Origin: Enterobacter ludwigii | Lineage (GTDB): Bacteria; Pseudomonadota; Gammaproteobacteria; Enterobacterales; Enterobacteriaceae | Length of the DNA: 64,000 nt | Assembly: GCF_001750725.1 (NCBI RefSeq) | Contig: NZ_CP017279.1 | Span: 3,224,001-3,288,000, forward strand | Reading direction: 5' to 3' | Shown: piece after piece, positions 61,745 through 64,000 of the stretch | How the letters are laid out: each line of letters starts with the position of its first letter | Position numbering within the stretch: position 1 is the first letter of the stretch | Position numbers and translations under genes: made by a program | The notes under the pieces: model-generated | The model's input: the letters and a program-made list of their open reading frames with translations, nothing else | What the model was told of the DNA's origin: nothing | The model's database searches: none

Positions 61745-64000
61745 TATGACCTCCGGTTTGCGTGCTTACCGGAGAAGAGACGTTTCACCAGTACGAAGAA
61801 TAATGGAACAAAGAAGATGGCCAGCAGCGTTGCCGCGAGCGTCCCGCCAATGATGCCGGTCCCAATCGCCACACGGCTATTGGCACCGGCACCGGTGGCG
61901 ACAGCCAGCGGTGTTACCCCGGCGATAAACGCCAGCGACGTCATGATGATCGGACGCAGTCGCGTCTGAGCCGCACGCAGCGCGGCACGCGTCAGGGAGT
62001 AACCTTCCGCGACTTTCGCCTCCGCAAACTCAACGATCAAAATGGCGTTTTTCGACGACAGGCCGATGGTGGTCAGCAATGCCACCTGGAAATAGACGTC
62101 GTTGCTCAGCCCGCGCAGCGAGGCGGCCAGCGCCGCACCCAGCACCCCAAGCGGGATCACCAGAATGACTGAAATCGGCACCGACCAGCTCTCATACAGC
62201 GCGGCCAGGCACAGGAATACCACCAGGATGGAGAGGGCATACAAGCTCATCGCCTGACCGCTCGCCAGTTTCTCCTGTAACGACAACCCGCTCCACGCCC
62301 AGGTTGTGCCGGACGGCAGGTTGTTCGCCAGCTGTTCCATCCGGGTCATCGCCGTACCGGAGCTGGCACCACTGGCGTTCTCGCCCTGAATTTCATAGGC
62401 CGCCGAGCCGTTGTAGCGCACCAGACTCTCCGGGCCATATTCCCAGCGCGTGGTGGCGAACGCGGAGAACGGTGTCATGGTGCTGTCGCTACCGCGTACG
62501 TACCATTTGTTGAGATCGGAAGGCACGGCGCGGTAATCGCTGTCTCCCTGGATGTAGACCTTTTTCACGCGGCCCCGATCGATAAAGTCATTCACGTAGG
62601 TTCCGCCCCAGGCGCTGGAGAGGGTATCGGTGACGTCGCTCAGGGAAAGCCCCAGCGATACGGCTTTGTTGTTGTCGATATCCACCTGCAGCTGCGGCAT
62701 CTGCGGCAAATCATTGGCGCGAACGGCATGCAGGGAGGTGTCCTGATTCGCCTGGCCGATCAGCTGATTACGCATCTTCAGCAACGTGTCGCGATCGGTG
62801 CTGCCGCTGGCCATGAGCTCGAAGGTAAAACCGTTGCTCTGGCCGAGGCCGTCTACGGCCGGGGGCGTCATGGCAAAGACGGTGGCATCGCGAAGGGAGC
62901 CGAGTTCCTGAGTGGCGCGCAGGGCAATCGCCTGAGCGGTGTTCTCATCGCCTTTACGCTCGGACCAGTTTTTCAGGGAGACAAACGCCATCCCGGCATT
63001 CTGGCCGCTGCCGCTAAAGCTAAAGCCCTCGACCGTAAAAATCACATCGGTGTTGGCTTTCTCTTTAGTGAGGAACCATTCGCGAACCTGACGACTGATC
63101 TCCGCGGTACGTACCGCTGTCGCACCGGCAGGCAGGGTGTACTGCACCATGATTTCACCCTGGTCCTCCGTGGGCAGGAAGCTGCCGGGCAGTTTCAGCA
63201 TTGCCACGGCCATCGCGCCACAGAGCAGGGCGTAGACCACCAGCATGCCCGCAGAGCGGCGCAGCGCGCGCAGGACTTTATTCTGGTAGCCATGCTCGGT
63301 CTTACTGTAGAAGCGGTTAAAGGCGCCGAAGAACCCTTTTTTGTGAGGAGGCGTATGGCGCAGTACCGAGCCGCAGAGCGCGGGTGTCAGGGTCAGCGCC
63401 ACCACCACCGAGAGGATCATCGCTGAGATAATGGTGACCGAAAACTGGCGGTAGATGACGCCGGTTGAGCCGCCGAAGAAGGCCATCGGCAGAAACACGG
63501 CGGAAAGCACCAGCGCAATGGCGACCAGCGCACCGGAAATTTCGCCCATCGATTTTTCGGTGGCTTCGCGGGCGGGCAGACCTTCATCGCGCATAATGCG
63601 CTCGACGTTTTCCACTACCACGATGGCGTCATCGACCAGCAGACCTATCGCCAGCACCATCGCAAACAGCGTCAGGGTATTGATGGAATAACCGAACAGC
63701 GCCAGCACGCCAAAGGTGCCTAACAGAACCACCGGCACCGCCAGCGCGGGGATGAGCGTGGCGCGAATGTTCTGCAGAAACAGGTACATCACCACTACCA
63801 CGAGGATAATGGCCTCAAACAGCGTCTGAATCACATCTTCCACCGAGATCTTAATAAACTCGGTGCTGTCTTTCGGATAGGCCACGTCATAGCCTTCCGG
63901 CATAGCCCGTTTGAATTCGGCAATTTTAGCTTTCACCGCGGTGGCGGTATTGAGCGCATTCGCGCCGGGCGAGAGCATCACCGCCATACCGGCTGCCGGG
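61744..64000 (-). CDS. eefB: RND multidrug efflux transporter, C-terminal ~750 residues (EefB-like, partial)
   Basis: About 752 codons of an HAE-1 family proton antiporter are present; the frame is open to the window edge, so roughly the first 280 residues lie outside. LAIGLLVDDAIVVVENVERIM in TM4 holds the two proton-relay aspartates, GLSSKNAILIVEFAE is the TM10 Lys motif, and DQGEIMVQYTLPAG and FSFSGSGQNAGMAFVSLK belong to the pore and docking domains. An adaptor gene (eefA) would be expected next, beyond 64000. It pumps hydrophobic drugs from periplasm and inner membrane through the OMF encoded downstream. Confidence 0.85.
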   Translation of the reverse strand, partial: PAAGMAVMLSPGANALNTATAVKAKIAEFKRAMPEGYDVAYPKDSTEFIKISVEDVIQTLFEAIILVVVVMYLFLQNIRATLIPALAVPVVLLGTFGVLALFGYSINTLTLFAMVLAIGLLVDDAIVVVENVERIMRDEGLPAREATEKSMGEISGALVAIALVLSAVFLPMAFFGGSTGVIYRQFSVTIISAMILSVVVALTLTPALCGSVLRHTPPHKKGFFGAFNRFYSKTEHGYQNKVLRALRRSAGMLVVYALLCGAMAVAMLKLPGSFLPTEDQGEIMVQYTLPAGATAVRTAEISRQVREWFLTKEKANTDVIFTVEGFSFSGSGQNAGMAFVSLKNWSERKGDENTAQAIALRATQELGSLRDATVFAMTPPAVDGLGQSNGFTFELMASGSTDRDTLLKMRNQLIGQANQDTSLHAVRANDLPQMPQLQVDIDNNKAVSLGLSLSDVTDTLSSAWGGTYVNDFIDRGRVKKVYIQGDSDYRAVPSDLNKWYVRGSDSTMTPFSAFATTRWEYGPESLVRYNGSAAYEIQGENASGASSGTAMTRMEQLANNLPSGTTWAWSGLSLQEKLASGQAMSLYALSILVVFLCLAALYESWSVPISVILVIPLGVLGAALAASLRGLSNDVYFQVALLTTIGLSSKNAILIVEFAEAKVAEGYSLTRAALRAAQTRLRPIIMTSLAFIAGVTPLAVATGAGANSRVAIGTGIIGGTLAATLLAIFFVPLFFVLVKRLFSGKHANRRS

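Noticed and set aside
63987..64000. Truncated RND transporter
   Set aside because: The reading frame stays open to the window edge, so the missing N-terminus is due to the window limit and not a gene break.

Overview
The window is ordinary chromosome from a member of the Enterobacterales, most likely Enterobacter or a close relative such as Lelliottia or Leclercia. The evidence is the near-identity of the core proteins to E. coli (YidD appears identical), an E. coli-like gene order from phoU through dnaA-gyrB to ilvBN-uhp, the absence of tnaCAB beside mnmE (consistent with an indole-negative lineage), and an aglAB alpha-glucoside pair and an Eef-like efflux system of the kind known from Klebsiella and Enterobacter. 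The genus is an inference. No tRNA, rRNA, insertion sequence, integrase or CRISPR array was seen, and oriC is not in the window.

Layout. 1-6.1 kb: end of phoU, then yieH, adeP, yieF, yieE, yidZ and mdtL. 6.2-16.8 kb: the core block mnmE-yidC-yidD-rnpA-rpmH (minus strand) facing dnaA-dnaN-recF-gyrB (plus strand) across a 600 bp control region with the rpmH and dnaA promoters. A palindromic 147 bp spacer separates dnaN from recF. 16.8-19.8 kb: a divergent LysR regulator and zinc-free dehydrogenase/reductase pair, then yidA. 20-24.8 kb: the D-galactonate operon dgoRKADT with two DgoR operator palindromes. 24.8-29.5 kb: yidR, yidQ, the heat-shock pair ibpA and ibpB with RNA-thermometer-like leaders, and yidE.

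29.5-38 kb: the regulator yidP facing aglAB (alpha-glucoside uptake and phospho-glucosidase), yidH, yidG and the D-serine system dsdA-dsdX/dsdC. 38-42.2 kb: an exported GH5-like protein lacking expected catalytic residues, emrD, an EamA exporter and a GNAT acetyltransferase, then an SOS-controlled TisB/IstR-1 toxin-antitoxin locus whose 29-residue toxin is easy to miss. 42.2-49.6 kb: ivbL-ilvBN with attenuator, and uhpABC-uhpT. 49.6-53.7 kb: an exported alpha/beta hydrolase, yicN, nepI and yicL. 53.8-59.9 kb: an accessory beta-glucoside operon (EIIB, EIIC, GH1 phospho-beta-glucosidase, EIIA, LamB-type porin) with a divergent LacI-family regulator and two matching operators. 60-64 kb: a yicS-like gene and the end of an RND efflux operon cut by the window edge.

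Most of the window is conserved housekeeping. The best material for a second look is the TisB/IstR-1 locus with its Shine-Dalgarno-masking hairpin, the foldable element between dnaN and recF, the GH5-like protein with degenerate active-site motifs and a tail antisense to emrD, and the LacI-controlled porin-PTS operon inserted between yicL and yicS.
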